This document shows positions 1 to 9,625 of a DNA stretch of 64,000 nucleotides, one piece after another. Position 1 is the stretch's first letter. Each line of letters begins with the position of its first letter. The position numbers and the translations under genes were made by a program. The stretch lies in the NCBI GenBank assembly GCA_017557435.1, contig JAFYYR010000003.1, positions 124,001 through 188,000 on the forward strand, in the 5' to 3' direction. Under the pieces are notes generated by a model. It made no database searches, had not been told where the DNA came from, and was given only the letters and a program-made list of their open reading frames with translations. This stretch comes from Pseudobutyrivibrio sp. (GTDB lineage Bacteria > Bacillota > Clostridia > Lachnospirales > Lachnospiraceae).

Positions 1-2138
1 CCAGTTACATAGTCACCGTTGGCGTTGAAGAACTTTGTCTTACCATCTATTGTCTGCCAGCCATAATACTTGTAGCTAGCTTCCTTGTAATAATATGTTT
101 TACCCTTCTGGTAATCTGCTGCAGTAGCCTCTTTCTTACCCTCCGCATCAAGATAGAGCTGGTTGCCCTTTGAATCCTTAAGCTTCTCATTTGAGCCACC
201 TGCCATACCTGAAACTGTATAAGTTACTGCAAGAGAATTGTCTGTAACACCATCTGAGAATGTTGCCACACCAGCAAGCTTGTAATCACCATTTGCTGTA
301 GCTGTGTATGTGCCCTTACCATTTGAAAGAGTAATAGCTGCGCCATTAACAGTTACAGAGCTTACATTTCCTGAAGCAGAAATTGTAAATACACCCTTTG
401 AATATGACATATCAAGAGTTGCTGTCTCTTTTTTTGTATTAGACTGAGCACGAGTTCTATTTACGTTATTTCTAGCAATAGTTCTTCTTGCCTCAGTTGT
501 TGTCTCGGAAACTCCATTATCAGTCTGTCCATCACCAGCATTATTGTCTGTCTGTTCCTGATTATCGTTCTGTTCAGGCTTCTGCTCCTGCTGCTGATTA
601 TCCTGACTATTGTTATTGTCTTGATTATTGTTGTTTTGATTATTATCCTGCTGTTGTTCCTGCTGCTGTGGCTGCTCAGGCTTCTGTTCCTGCTGCTTTT
701 TCTTGTAGTGGAATGTCACATTCTTATTGTTTGCGCTTGCCTTTACAGCAGAATCACTACATGTGTAATTCTCAACTGAAGGAGGATTGATTGAATCTCC
801 ATCCTTTACATCGTTGATTGTGGCAGTGTGAATAGTCTTACCATTTTCATCAACACATGTGATTGAAACTGAATATGTCTTTGGAGCCTCTGGCTCTGCC
901 TTATATGTGTATGTATAAGCAGCATTAGCTGTAGCTGCTGCAAATGCTGGGTTAGGACCAGACTGAAGCTTGTATGTTACATTGTTGTATCCATAAGTCT
1001 GATCTGCTGTAAATGAAGGTGCTGCATTAGCATTTACAGTTAAATCTGTCTTCTTTACAGTTGTAACTTCCTTGCCATTTGCATCCAAAAGCTTGTAGTT
1101 GATTGTGATTGTGTACTGGCTTGGTGCAACTACCACATCATGAGTAACCGATGTCTTGCCATCCTTTTTTGTAGCTTTGCTCTTACTTACATCTGACTTT
1201 GGTGCTACTACATCAGTTGTCTCCTTGTAAGCGCCGCCTGTCTCTTCCTTTTTAGAATCAACATACTCAACTGTATTTGTAAGAGTCGCCTCAACTGGAG
1301 CTGCCTCTACTGGCTGTCCGTCTTCTTTGGCGTCATCCTTTTTAACCTGCTTGATAATCTCTTTTTCTACTTTGTACTCGACCTTGTCCTTAACATTGAC
1401 CTCAGTCTCGTAGTTATCTGTATTATAAGAAACACCATTATCGAGAGAATTCACGATACATGCAACGTAATCACCTGGCTCAACTTCTGTCTCATTGATT
1501 ACGCCATCCATATCCTCATCTGTATAAACAACACCCTCAGCCTCGTTAAGTGCTACGGTGTATGCCTGAACTGCTGTCTCTTTGTCTAAGTATAAAAGAT
1601 AAAGTGGGTCAGACTCGATATCTCCATTAACAGTCTCTACAACCTCATTATTCTCGTCAGTTACTGTCACTGGAACATTTCTTTCCTCAAGAATTGTTGA
1701 GATATCTACTGAATCCTCATAGGAAGCTGTGTACTCACTAATCTGGTTATCTATATCCTGAATAGCTGACACATAAGGCTGAAGTGTCTCCATTGCATCA
1801 GGTGCAACAAGCTTTACCTGGAATGGAACTCCAGTAACACAATTTTCTCCTTCTTCTGTATCAGAAATATAGATAGTTAAATCCTTTTCAATAGATGAGC
1901 TAGTAAGAAATACCTTTTTAAACTCAGGTATATAAACATCGGCTGCTGATGCCGCTGCCTGCTGCTCCACCTCAACTGTTTCTAACTCAGGTTCCTCCCC
2001 CGGTTCCTTGAAAAACTTGTTGTAGGCTGCATAAGCACCGCCGCCAACTGCAGAAACACCTAATACACTAGCAAGTCCCAAACTTATTGCACGATTTCTG
2101 CTTACAAGAAACGCAATATTCTTAAATAATCTAGACAT
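1..2138 (-). CDS. Secreted multidomain cell-surface protein, 3' end outside window
   Basis: About 712 codons read from an ATG at 2138; no stop is reached, so the C-terminus lies beyond the left edge. The N-terminus has a basic stretch (MSRLFKNIAF) and a hydrophobic segment ending near GGGAYAAY, which fits a signal peptide or membrane anchor. The middle has two regions resembling MucBP/beta-grasp repeats (YTITINYKLLDANG and YSVSITCVDENGKT), then a Q/N/E-rich low-complexity linker encoded at roughly 530-705. Near the edge is a GW...DGKTKFFNANGDYVTG stretch typical of choline- or cell-wall-binding repeats. It is probably attached to the wall and may be an adhesin; the ligand is unknown. It is the last gene after the rhamnose cluster. 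Confidence 0.8.
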   Translation of the reverse strand, partial: MSRLFKNIAFLVSRNRAISLGLASVLGVSAVGGGAYAAYNKFFKEPGEEPELETVEVEQQAAASAADVYIPEFKKVFLTSSSIEKDLTIYISDTEEGENCVTGVPFQVKLVAPDAMETLQPYVSAIQDIDNQISEYTASYEDSVDISTILEERNVPVTVTDENNEVVETVNGDIESDPLYLLYLDKETAVQAYTVALNEAEGVVYTDEDMDGVINETEVEPGDYVACIVNSLDNGVSYNTDNYETEVNVKDKVEYKVEKEIIKQVKKDDAKEDGQPVEAAPVEATLTNTVEYVDSKKEETGGAYKETTDVVAPKSDVSKSKATKKDGKTSVTHDVVVAPSQYTITINYKLLDANGKEVTTVKKTDLTVNANAAPSFTADQTYGYNNVTYKLQSGPNPAFAAATANAAYTYTYKAEPEAPKTYSVSITCVDENGKTIHTATINDVKDGDSINPPSVENYTCSDSAVKASANNKNVTFHYKKKQQEQKPEQPQQQEQQQDNNQNNNNQDNNNSQDNQQQEQKPEQNDNQEQTDNNAGDGQTDNGVSETTTEARRTIARNNVNRTRAQSNTKKETATLDMSYSKGVFTISASGNVSSVTVNGAAITLSNGKGTYTATANGDYKLAGVATFSDGVTDNSLAVTYTVSGMAGGSNEKLKDSKGNQLYLDAEGKKEATAADYQKGKTYYYKEASYKYYGWQTIDGKTKFFNANGDYVT

Positions 2139-2240
2139 TCGACTATTCTCCCAATAAAAATATTATTTATGGATTTCTTAAAAATCCATTTGTAGAACCC
2201 TTTAACTCTTTATAAAAACTCGTATAAAACAAGTTATAGA

Positions 2241-2819
2241 CTAATTAATACCATGCTCCTTGCAATATTCCTTATAAGAAGCATTTACCTTATCCTTATC
2301 AGATAAAATCAAATCATCCTTTGTCATTCCTTCTGGAATTGGCCACTGTACACCTATATCTGGATCATCAAATGCAAGTCCGCCCTCATCATTTGGATGA
2401 TAAAAATCAGTTACCTTGTAGCAGAACTCTGCATACTCACTTACTACTAAAAATCCATGGGCAAATCCCTTTGGAATCATAAACTGCTTTTTATTCTCAG
2501 CTGAAAGGAGAATACCGTAGTGCTTACCAAATGTAGGTGAGCCCTCTCTCAAATCAACTGCCACATCATAAACCTCGCCAGAGATAACTCTAACAAGCTT
2601 ATCCTGTGGGAAATTCTTCTGAAAATGAAGGCCACGTAAAACACCCTTTTTACTTGCTGACTGATTATCCTGTACAAATACATAATCAAAGCCTTCAGCC
2701 TTCATATCATTCTCATTGTAGGTCTCCATGAAGTAGCCTCTGTCGTCACCAAATACCTTTGGAGTGATAACACACAGGCCCTCAATACCATTAACATTTT
2801 TCTCAACTGTAATTGCCAT
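2241..2819 (-). CDS. rfbC: dTDP-4-dehydrorhamnose 3,5-epimerase
   Basis: 192 residues. It epimerises dTDP-4-keto-6-deoxyglucose at C3 and C5, the third step of dTDP-L-rhamnose synthesis, in the cytoplasm. The cupin-type RmlC sequence shows GVLRGLHFQ with the catalytic His, and SGEVYDVAVDLREGSPTFG. I chose the ATG at 2819, which has AGAGG seven bases upstream, over a longer reading frame that adds nine residues without a ribosome site. The other dTDP-rhamnose enzymes are nearby on the same strand but are separated by long palindromic spacers rather than tightly packed. Confidence 0.95.
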   Translation of the reverse strand: MAITVEKNVNGIEGLCVITPKVFGDDRGYFMETYNENDMKAEGFDYVFVQDNQSASKKGVLRGLHFQKNFPQDKLVRVISGEVYDVAVDLREGSPTFGKHYGILLSAENKKQFMIPKGFAHGFLVVSEYAEFCYKVTDFYHPNDEGGLAFDDPDIGVQWPIPEGMTKDDLILSDKDKVNASYKEYCKEHGIN

Positions 2820-2864
2820 TTTATAACCTCTATTTTTCCAAAACACTTCAATCAGCCATCACCA

Positions 2865-2968
2865 TTAAATCACTGACACGCTTTCGCTCTTATTCGCTCA
2901 TTACCCTACATAAGATGCCACTTCGTGCCATCTAAGTAGGGATGGCTCATCAAGGTCAGTTGATTTAA
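2865..2968. repeat. Intergenic palindromic element, family 1, copy A
   Basis: The outer arms TTAAATCACTGAC (2865-2877) and GTCAGTTGATTTAA (2955-2968) pair with one bulge. Inside is a second hairpin: CCCTAC (2904-2909) pairs with GTAGGG (2936-2941), and AGATGCCAC/GTGCCATCT close a TTCG loop. It begins with the family signature GACACGCTTTCGCTC and ends with GGCTCATCAAGGTCA, both shared with the copies at 7.8 kb and, more loosely, 28.2 kb. No coding potential was seen. Confidence 0.75.
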
Positions 2969-3017
2969 CAGTGCTATCTGATTTCGTGTTTTGTTCTTTA
3001 GTTTATTGCAAAACCTA

Positions 3018-3101
3018 TTTAAATATCGTCGTATTTAACGACACGCTTTTGCTCGTTATTCTTTATAATTGCCCAGTATTATTCGGGCTATACGATTTAA
3101 T
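3018..3101. repeat. Degenerate family 1 palindromic element, copy A'
   Basis: Weak outer arms (TTTAAATATCGT and ACGATTTAAT) enclose hairpin AACGA-CACGCTTTTGC-TCGTT (3037-3057) and hairpin GCCC...GGGC (3071-3088). The GACACGCTTTTGCTC core repeats the family 1 signature. It ends 12 bases before the rfbA stop codon, so it would lie in the rfbA 3' untranslated region. Confidence 0.5.
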
Positions 3102-3113
3102 TTCGTGCCGCGA

Positions 3114-3992
3114 TTATAATCCGTTGGCTACGTCTACGAGATACTGGCCGTAGGCTGTTTTCATAAGGGGCTCAGCAAGCTTAAGGAGCTGGTCCTTGTT
3201 TATGAAGCCACGCTTGAATGCGATTTCTTCTATGCAGGAAATGTACATACCCTGGCGCTTCTGGAACGTGCTGACAAACTCAGCTGCCTGAAGAAGCATG
3301 TCATGGTTACCTGTATCAAGCCATGCAAATCCACGACCAAGTGTCTCTACATGTAAGTTGCCACGGTTTAAGTACTCGTTATTAACTGCTGTAATCTCAA
3401 GCTCACCACGAGCTGATGGCTTGATTGTCTTAGCTATTTCTACTACTGAGTTGTCGTAGAAGTAAAGACCTGGAACAGCGTAGTTACTCTTTGGCTCAGC
3501 TGGCTTTTCTTCGATAGAAATTGCCACACCATTTTCATCAAACTCTACAACGCCGTACTCTCTTGGGTCACGTACATAGTAACCAAAGATTGTAGCGCCT
3601 GGCTCAGACTCAGTTCTATTTGCTGCTGAAAGAAGCACCTTTGAGAATGACTGACCATAGAAAATATTGTCGCCAAGTACAAGTGCTACAGCATCATTTC
3701 CGATGAAGTCTGCACCAATGATAAATGCCTCAGCAAGTCCGTTAGGAGCTTCCTGAACTGCATACTGAATATCCATGCCAAGCTGCTTGCCATCACCTAA
3801 AAGCTCCTCAAATACTGGAAGGTCTCTAGGTGTTGAAATGATAAGCACTTCTCTGATGCCTGCAAGCATGAGAGTTGAAAGTGGATAATAAATCATTGGC
3901 TTATCGTAAATTGGCATGATCTGCTTTGAAATAGCCTTTGTAAGTGGATACAATCTTGTGCCTGATCCACCTGCTAAAATAATACCCTTCAT
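3114..3992 (-). CDS. rfbA: Glucose-1-phosphate thymidylyltransferase
   Basis: 292 residues. It joins dTTP and glucose 1-phosphate to give dTDP-glucose and pyrophosphate, the entry step to dTDP-rhamnose. The nucleotidyltransferase signature is at the N-terminus ([16 protein letters not shown], then [17 protein letters not shown]), and LGDNIFYGQ and EKP motifs follow. Length is normal for RmlA. I chose the ATG at 3992, with GGAGG five bases upstream; an upstream in-frame ATG would add seven residues and swallow this ribosome site. Long inverted repeats flank the gene on both sides. Confidence 0.96.
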   Translation of the reverse strand: MKGIILAGGSGTRLYPLTKAISKQIMPIYDKPMIYYPLSTLMLAGIREVLIISTPRDLPVFEELLGDGKQLGMDIQYAVQEAPNGLAEAFIIGADFIGNDAVALVLGDNIFYGQSFSKVLLSAANRTESEPGATIFGYYVRDPREYGVVEFDENGVAISIEEKPAEPKSNYAVPGLYFYDNSVVEIAKTIKPSARGELEITAVNNEYLNRGNLHVETLGRGFAWLDTGNHDMLLQAAEFVSTFQKRQGMYISCIEEIAFKRGFINKDQLLKLAEPLMKTAYGQYLVDVANGL

Positions 3993-4009
3993 TTTTTCCT
4001 CCATACCTC

Positions 4010-4097
4010 GCAAATGTTACGCATACAAGCATTATATTTTCTTCCAGTGACTAACATGTCACTTTCAGAAAAATAATAGCTTGTCTACTACATTTGC
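4010..4097. repeat. Intergenic palindromic element, family 2, copy 1
   Basis: The arms GCAAATGT (4010-4017) and ACATTTGC (4090-4097), then ACAAGC (4025-4030) and GCTTGT (4079-4084), lead into AGTGAC-TAACAT-GTCACT at the centre. The whole stretch folds as one imperfect hairpin of about 40-base arms. TGTTACG, ACAAGC and the central TGAC/GTCA are shared with the element at 5.3-5.4 kb. Confidence 0.65.
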
Positions 4098-4173
4098 TTA
4101 CTCTATATCAAACTTCTTAATACCATATTCTCCATGGCTGCTTCAGCCACAGATTTATACCACAATATATACG

Positions 4174-5295
4174 TTAGTTAAATTCCTGGGACACGCACTC
4201 AAGTGCTGCGGCTACAACCTTGTCCATGTCGTAGTATTTATACTGGCCAAGGCGTCCTCCAAAGATTACATCCTTGTCGGAAGCTGCCTTATCGGCGTAC
4301 TGCTGATATACTGCATTGTTCTTGTCATTGTTAACAGGATAGTATGGCTCAACGCCAGGCTTCCACTCAGATGAATATTCTCTTGAGATGATAGTTGTAG
4401 GCTGTGTGCCAAACTCAAAGTGCTTGTGCTCGATGATACGAGTGTATGGCACCTCTGCCTCAGTGTAGTTTACAACTGCATTACCCTGATAGTTGTCGCA
4501 ATCAATCTTCTCTGTCTCGAAACGAACTGAGCGGTACTCAAGTGGTCCGAAGCAGCTGTCATAGTACTCATCAATCTGGCCAGTGAAAAGTAGCTTGTCC
4601 CAGCTTACCTCTGTGCCATCATTTAACTTTCCTTCTTTTGCAAGCTTGAAATAATCCTGCTCTAAAACAATGTCTGCACCCTTAAGCATCTTTTCTACAA
4701 TCTGAGTGTAACCACCCATTGGGATGCCCTGGAATCTATCATTGAAATAGTTGTTGTCGTATGTAAATCTAAGTGGCAATCTCTTGATGATAAACGATGG
4801 AAGCTCTGTACATGGGCGACCCCACTGCTTCTGTGTGTAGCCCTTAATTAACTTCTCATATACATCTGTTCCAACTAAAGAAAGTGCCTGCTCCTCAAGG
4901 TTCTTTGGCTCTGTAATGCCAAGCTCCTTGATCTGCTCAGCGATTTTCGCCTTAGCTTCTGCAGGAGTTTTGATTCCCCACATCTTTGAAAATGTATTCA
5001 TGTTAAAAGGAAGATTGTAAAGCTCATCCTTATAAATAGCTACTGGAGAATTGATGTAGTTATTGAACTCAGCAAACTGGTTCATGTACTCCCAAATCTT
5101 CTTGTCGCTAGTGTGGAAAATGTGGGCACCGTAAACGTGTACATTAATTCCATCTTCTTCTTTTGTGTAAATGTTGCCGGCAATGTGATTTCGCTTATCA
5201 ATCACAAGAACTGACTTGCCACGCTTCATAGCCTCATAAGCAAATGTAGCTCCAAACAAGCCCGCGCCAACTACTAAATAATCATACTTTTTCAT
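4174..5295 (-). CDS. glf: UDP-galactopyranose mutase
   Basis: 373 residues. This FAD enzyme interconverts UDP-galactopyranose and UDP-galactofuranose, the donor for galactofuranose-containing glycans. The N-terminal dinucleotide fold reads DYLVVGAGLFGATFAYEA; GGRLGQYKYYDMD near the C-terminus matches the GLF family. Length is typical. The ATG at 5295 is preceded by GGGAG nine bases upstream; a TTG one codon earlier is a less likely start. It lies between rfbA and rfbB, so galactofuranose and rhamnose probably go into the same surface polysaccharide. Confidence 0.95.
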   Translation of the reverse strand: MKKYDYLVVGAGLFGATFAYEAMKRGKSVLVIDKRNHIAGNIYTKEEDGINVHVYGAHIFHTSDKKIWEYMNQFAEFNNYINSPVAIYKDELYNLPFNMNTFSKMWGIKTPAEAKAKIAEQIKELGITEPKNLEEQALSLVGTDVYEKLIKGYTQKQWGRPCTELPSFIIKRLPLRFTYDNNYFNDRFQGIPMGGYTQIVEKMLKGADIVLEQDYFKLAKEGKLNDGTEVSWDKLLFTGQIDEYYDSCFGPLEYRSVRFETEKIDCDNYQGNAVVNYTEAEVPYTRIIEHKHFEFGTQPTTIISREYSSEWKPGVEPYYPVNNDKNNAVYQQYADKAASDKDVIFGGRLGQYKYYDMDKVVAAALECVSQEFN

Positions 5296-5335
5296 CAAGT
5301 TATTCTCCCGGCTGTTACGTAGACATCTTTAAATC

Positions 5336-5420
5336 AAATTGTAGCTAACAAGCTCTTTGTTCTCTGGAAATGACATTTAGTCACTGTAAGAGAATCTAAG
5401 GCTTGTGAGCATAACAATTT
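5336..5420. repeat. Intergenic palindromic element, family 2, copy 2
   Basis: The arms AAATTGT (5336-5342) and ACAATTT (5414-5420) continue inward through CTAACAAGC opposite GGCTTGT and TTCTCT opposite AGAGAA, to AATGAC-ATTTA-GTCACT. This is a long imperfect hairpin that fills most of the glf-rfbB spacer. Confidence 0.65.
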
Positions 5421-5434
5421 GTAATCAACGTATA

Positions 5435-6520
5435 TTATTTATTAGAGTACATATCTGTGTAGTACTTCTGGTAATCGCCAGATGTTACGTTCTTCATCCA
5501 CTCTTCGTTTTCGAAGAACCAAGCGATTGTCTTCTTGATACCCTCTTCGAAACATGTCTCTGGGTACCAGCCGATATCTGCCTTAATCTTATCAGGTGCG
5601 ATAGCGTATCTTCTATCGTGACCCTTTCTATCTGTTACATACTTGATAAGCTTTTCAGATACAAGCTCCTTACGAGGATCTCCCTCTGGAAGCATCTCCT
5701 GAAGTGTATCAAGAATGATGTGAATAATCTGGATGTTCTGCTTCTCATTGTGACCACCAATGTTGTATGTCTCGAAAAGCTTACCCTGCTCCTGAACCAT
5801 ATCGATTCCCTTAGCATGGTCTTCAACATATAACCAGTCACGAACGTTCTTACCATCGCCATATACTGGAAGGTCCTTGCCCTGAAGTGCATTGTTGATG
5901 ATAAGTGGAATAAGCTTCTCAGGGAACTGGTAAGGGCCATAATTGTTTGAGCAGTTAGTAATGTTTGCTGGGAACTTATATGTATCCATGTAAGCCTTTA
6001 CAAGCATATCTGATGAAGCCTTTGAAGCTGAATATGGTGAATGTGGATCATAAGGTGATGTCTCATAGAAGAATGCATTGTCATCATCTGGAAGTGATCC
6101 ATAAACTTCGTCTGTAGAAACGTGAAGGAACTTCTTGCCCTCCTTGAATGTACCATCTGGAAGCTCCCATGCTTCCTTAGCACAGTTAAGCATTACAGCT
6201 GTACCAAGTACATTTGTCTGAACGAAAACCTCTGGGTTCTTGATAGAACGGTCAACGTGTGACTCAGCTGCAAAATGAACAACTCTATCGATGTCGTTCT
6301 CTGCAAATACCTTGCGGATAGCTTCCTTGTCACAGATGTCAGCCTTTACAAATGTATAGTTGTCTCTGTTCTCTACATCCTTGAGGTTCTCAAGGTTACC
6401 AGCGTATGTAAGCTTATCTACGTTGATAATTCTGATTTCATTATCATATTTCTTAAACATGTAATGAATGTAATTTGAGCCGATGAAACCAGCTCCACCT
6501 GTTACTAAATATGTTCTCAT
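5435..6520 (-). CDS. rfbB: dTDP-glucose 4,6-dehydratase
   Basis: 361 residues. It converts dTDP-glucose to dTDP-4-keto-6-deoxyglucose, the second step to dTDP-rhamnose. It is an extended short-chain dehydrogenase with NAD-binding TGGAGFIGSNYIHYM at the N-terminus, HVSTDEVYGSL, and the catalytic YSASK tyrosine/lysine pair. I chose the ATG at 6520 because GGAG lies seven bases upstream; a frame reaching 6562 lacks such a site. It ends at the Lys of YTDMYSNK and is followed by a family 2 palindrome. Confidence 0.96.
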   Translation of the reverse strand: MRTYLVTGGAGFIGSNYIHYMFKKYDNEIRIINVDKLTYAGNLENLKDVENRDNYTFVKADICDKEAIRKVFAENDIDRVVHFAAESHVDRSIKNPEVFVQTNVLGTAVMLNCAKEAWELPDGTFKEGKKFLHVSTDEVYGSLPDDDNAFFYETSPYDPHSPYSASKASSDMLVKAYMDTYKFPANITNCSNNYGPYQFPEKLIPLIINNALQGKDLPVYGDGKNVRDWLYVEDHAKGIDMVQEQGKLFETYNIGGHNEKQNIQIIHIILDTLQEMLPEGDPRKELVSEKLIKYVTDRKGHDRRYAIAPDKIKADIGWYPETCFEEGIKKTIAWFFENEEWMKNVTSGDYQKYYTDMYSNK

Positions 6521-6560
6521 TTTAATCTCCTTCTTATACGGCAATCTCCCGAGTTTTCTC

Positions 6561-6700
6561 AATTATATGCTTCTCACACATCATCAGCGGGCACGCTCTC
6601 GCTACTAGAGCCTCGTAGCGGTACTAATCTCGACTTTGTCTCGATAAGTGCCGACGGGCTCTTAAGTACCCTTGTGATGAAATATGAGAAGCATACAATT
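6561..6700. repeat. Intergenic palindromic element, family 1, copy B
   Basis: The outer arms AATTATATGCTTCTCA (from 6561) and TGAGAAGCATACAATT (to 6700) differ at one position. Inside are GCACGCTCTCGCT, a hairpin of GGTACTAATC opposite GATAAGTGCC, and GACGGGCTC. This is the same order as copies A, C and D, with different bases in the stems. Confidence 0.65.
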
Positions 6701-6766
6701 TATCCACTTTTTACAGATTGCCTTGTTCTGAGTATATAAAAATATATGACACTCATATTTATATAA

Positions 6767-6790
6767 ACGATAGGAGCGTGGCTCCATCGT
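6767..6790 (-). terminator. Terminator-like hairpin after rfbD
   Basis: The arms ACGATAGGAGC and GCTCCATCGT pair around GTG with one bulge, 13 bases past the rfbD stop. On the minus strand it is followed by TTTATATAAAT, a weak U-rich tail, so termination may be partial. Confidence 0.5.
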
Positions 6791-6802
6791 CTATTAACGG
6801 TT

Positions 6803-7666
6803 TTAATTGCAGAGGTACTCTTTTAAAGCATCCTTCCAATCTGCCATCTTGTAGCCTGATGTAAGGCGAAGCATGTAGTTATCAAGAATACTGTAGTGAG
6901 GTCTGTCTGCGCTAGCTGGATTCATCTTCTTGTACTCTTCGCTAGTTACATGGTTGACTTTAACGTCGATTCCCTTAAGTTTGAAAATCTCGGCTGCGAA
7001 ATCAGCCCAGTTGGTATCGCCTTCGCATGTGCCATGGAAAATACCATAGTTGTCTGTAGGCTCTAAGTGGTGAATCATACGAGCAAGCTCAACAGCTGAT
7101 GTAGGTGAACCAAGCTGGTCACATACAACTGAAAGCTCATCATGATTCTCAGCTAGGCTAAGCATTGTCTTGACGAAATTCTTGCCATCGCCATAAAGCC
7201 ATGCAGTACGAACGATAAACCACTTGTCTGCAAACTGCTGAACAAATTTCTCGCCCTCGTACTTTGTCTTGCCGTAGGCACTGATTGGGCCTGGCTCATC
7301 AAACTCTGTAATAGGCTTTGATGCATTGCCTGGGAATACATAATCTGTGCTGACATGTATAAGCTTTGCTCCTACTTTTGTAGCTGCTATAGCCAAATTT
7401 CTAGGACCAAGTGCATTAAGCTTGTAAGCAAAATCCCAATCCTTCTCGCAACCATCTACATTAGTAGCTGCTGCGCAGTTGATGATAACATCTGGCTTTT
7501 TAGCCTCTACGAAGCTAAGCACCTCATCCAAATCCATAATATTAAGTGGCGAAATGTTTGCTCCCTCTACAACATCAGTAAGAATAAATTCTACTTCATC
7601 GCCATACTCATTCTGAATTGCACGACCAAGCTGTCCATTGCAACCCGTAACTAATATCTTTCTCAT
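6803..7666 (-). CDS. rfbD: dTDP-4-dehydrorhamnose reductase
   Basis: 287 residues. It performs the last step of dTDP-L-rhamnose synthesis, reducing the 4-keto group with NAD(P)H. The sequence shows TGCNGQLG for nucleotide binding, HVSTDYVFPG, and the catalytic YGKTKYEGE. I chose the ATG at 7666, with AGAGG a few bases upstream; the longer frame to 7690 would add MNHGKEVN without support. Length matches RmlD. With rfbA, rfbB and rfbC it completes the dTDP-rhamnose pathway within 5.5 kb, although each gene is separated by a palindromic spacer. Confidence 0.95.
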   Translation of the reverse strand: MRKILVTGCNGQLGRAIQNEYGDEVEFILTDVVEGANISPLNIMDLDEVLSFVEAKKPDVIINCAAATNVDGCEKDWDFAYKLNALGPRNLAIAATKVGAKLIHVSTDYVFPGNASKPITEFDEPGPISAYGKTKYEGEKFVQQFADKWFIVRTAWLYGDGKNFVKTMLSLAENHDELSVVCDQLGSPTSAVELARMIHHLEPTDNYGIFHGTCEGDTNWADFAAEIFKLKGIDVKVNHVTSEEYKKMNPASADRPHYSILDNYMLRLTSGYKMADWKDALKEYLCN

Positions 7667-7720
7667 ATTTACCTCTTTACCGTGGTTCACAAAAAGTGTC
7701 CCCCGGTTTATTTATATTGT

Positions 7721-7906
7721 CAGCCAAATAGAAAACCTATAGCTGGAAATACAGGTTATATAATCAATCCATATGACCTTGATGAGCCGTCGTTACTTGA
7801 TGGTGCGCAGCAACATCTTAGTAACGTGACGAGCGAATAAGAGCGCAAGCGTGTCATTGGATGATTATATAAGCTGGATTGACTCACAGCCTAAATCTTT
7901 TGGCTG
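7721..7906. repeat. Intergenic palindromic element, family 1, copy C
   Basis: It fills the leuA-rfbD spacer. The outermost arms are CAGCCAAA (7721-7728) and TTTGGCTG (to 7906), then TTATATAATCA opposite TGATTATATAA. Inside is a hairpin CGTTACTTGATG/CATCTTAGTAACG. It carries the family 1 signature in the opposite orientation to copy A: TGACACGCTTGCGCTC and GACGGCTCATCAAGGTCA on the minus strand. Confidence 0.75.
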
Positions 7907-7913
7907 CCTAATT

Positions 7914-9602
7914 CTATACATAGTCCTTAGACTTTTTGATGAGTCTGTTGTATGCACTGAACATACCGCGGATAGACGCACGTGTGATGTTTGAGCTTAC
8001 GCCAACTCCGAATGTTGTGTTGCCGTGGCGCTCATCACGCATCTCAATGTATGCTGCAGCCTTAGCTCCAGAACCCTGAGCCTGAGCAAGTGTATGCTCT
8101 GTGTAATCGATGAGTGTGAAATCAAGCTCTGGTACACACTGCTTGATTGCAAGCTTAACAGCATCGATAGGTCCGTTACCTTCAGCCTCTGAATGGAACT
8201 TTTCTCCATTGTAGCTAAAGTCAAGAACTGCAACTGTATCGTCTGTATCCTTGTCATCTTTGATGACAACGTACTCAAGTGTAAGTGGCTCTTTGTTCTC
8301 CAAGTACTGAGACTTGAATGCCTCCATGATTCGCTGTGGTGTAACCTCGCCACCCTGCTTCTCAGAGATGTACTGAACAACATCAGCAAACTCTCTCTGC
8401 ATCTTCTTAGGAAGCTTGTAGCCATAAACTGTATCCATAACAAATGCTACGCCGCCCTTACCTGACTGGCTGTTGATACGAACAACTGGCTCGTACTTAC
8501 GACCGATATCAGCAGGATCGATTGGAAGATATGGAACCTCCCAGTACATATTCTGGCGCTCTCTCATTGCCTTTACACCCTTGTTGATAGCATCCTGGTG
8601 AGAACCAGAAAAGGCTGTAAATACAAGCTCACCAGCATAAGGATGTCTTGCATCTGTAGGCATCTTTGTAACTCTCTCGCAAACCTCAACAATTTCCTTA
8701 ATGTCATCAAGGTCAAGCTCTGGGTTAACACCCTGAGAGAACATATTGTAAGCAATAGTAAGAATATCAACATTACCTGTACGCTCACCGTTTCCAAGAA
8801 GTGTTCCCTCTACACGGTCTGCGCCAGCTAAAAGGCCAAGCTCTGTAATAGCTATGCCTGTACCTCTATCATTATGTGGATGAATTGAAAGGATGATGTT
8901 GTCTCTATCCTTGAAGTGTGTGCTCATCCACTCGATCTGATCCGCATATACGTTAGGTGTGTTCATCTCAACAGTTGCTGGTAAGTTGAAAATAATTGGA
9001 GCATCTGTTGCATGATCCCATGTATCCTGAACTGCTGTACAAATCTCAAGTGAGAACTCTACCTCAGTTCCTGTAAATGACTCTGGAGAATACTCAAGCT
9101 GTAAGTTACCATCGTATCTATCAAGACGGTCCTTTACCATCTGAGTTCCCTTCTTAGCAATCTCAATAATCTCTTCCTTGTCTGCGTTGAAAACTACATC
9201 TCTTTGAAGAGTAGATGTGGAATTGTAAATGTGGAAAATAACATTTGGAATTCCCTGAATAGCCTCAAATGTACGATCGATTAATTCCTCACGGCACTGT
9301 GAAAGAACCTGTACCTTAACATCTGAAGGGATTTTATTTTCCTTAACTAACTGTCTTAAAAAATCAAATTCAATCTGGCTGGCTGCTGGGAAACCAATTT
9401 CGATTTCCTTGAAACCTAGCTTTAGTAGGAGGTCAAATAGTTCCATTTTCTCGTCAACCGACATTGGTTCAACGAGAGCCTGGTTACCATCACGTAGGTC
9501 TACTGAACACCAAATTGGAGCTTTGGTGATCTGCTTGTCAGGCCAAGTACGCTCTGGAAACTTTAACACTGGGTTTGCCTTGTAACGCTTGTAATTCAAC
9601 AT
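7914..9602 (-). CDS. leuA: 2-isopropylmalate synthase (long form)
   Basis: 562 residues. It condenses acetyl-CoA and 2-ketoisovalerate to 2-isopropylmalate, the first committed step to leucine. Near the N-terminus SVDLRDGNQALVEPM holds the catalytic Arg and metal-binding Asp; SIHPHNDRGTG gives the metal-binding HxH. The barrel is followed by a C-terminal LeuA allosteric domain from about residue 430, the usual site of leucine feedback inhibition. Length fits the long LeuA type found in actinobacteria and clostridia. The ATG has GGAGG seven bases upstream. No leuB, leuC or leuD is adjacent. Its leader is a 201-bp inverted repeat. Confidence 0.95.
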   Translation of the reverse strand: MLNYKRYKANPVLKFPERTWPDKQITKAPIWCSVDLRDGNQALVEPMSVDEKMELFDLLLKLGFKEIEIGFPAASQIEFDFLRQLVKENKIPSDVKVQVLSQCREELIDRTFEAIQGIPNVIFHIYNSTSTLQRDVVFNADKEEIIEIAKKGTQMVKDRLDRYDGNLQLEYSPESFTGTEVEFSLEICTAVQDTWDHATDAPIIFNLPATVEMNTPNVYADQIEWMSTHFKDRDNIILSIHPHNDRGTGIAITELGLLAGADRVEGTLLGNGERTGNVDILTIAYNMFSQGVNPELDLDDIKEIVEVCERVTKMPTDARHPYAGELVFTAFSGSHQDAINKGVKAMRERQNMYWEVPYLPIDPADIGRKYEPVVRINSQSGKGGVAFVMDTVYGYKLPKKMQREFADVVQYISEKQGGEVTPQRIMEAFKSQYLENKEPLTLEYVVIKDDKDTDDTVAVLDFSYNGEKFHSEAEGNGPIDAVKLAIKQCVPELDFTLIDYTEHTLAQAQGSGAKAAAYIEMRDERHGNTTFGVGVSSNITRASIRGMFSAYNRLIKKSKDYV

Positions 9603-9625
9603 TGTTCTTCCTCCTAGCTAATCTC

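Noticed and set aside
488..790. Plus-strand open frame inside the surface protein
   Set aside because: It is antisense to the Q/N-rich linker, has no ribosome site, and its tyrosine/cysteine-rich translation is an artefact of the repeated codons.
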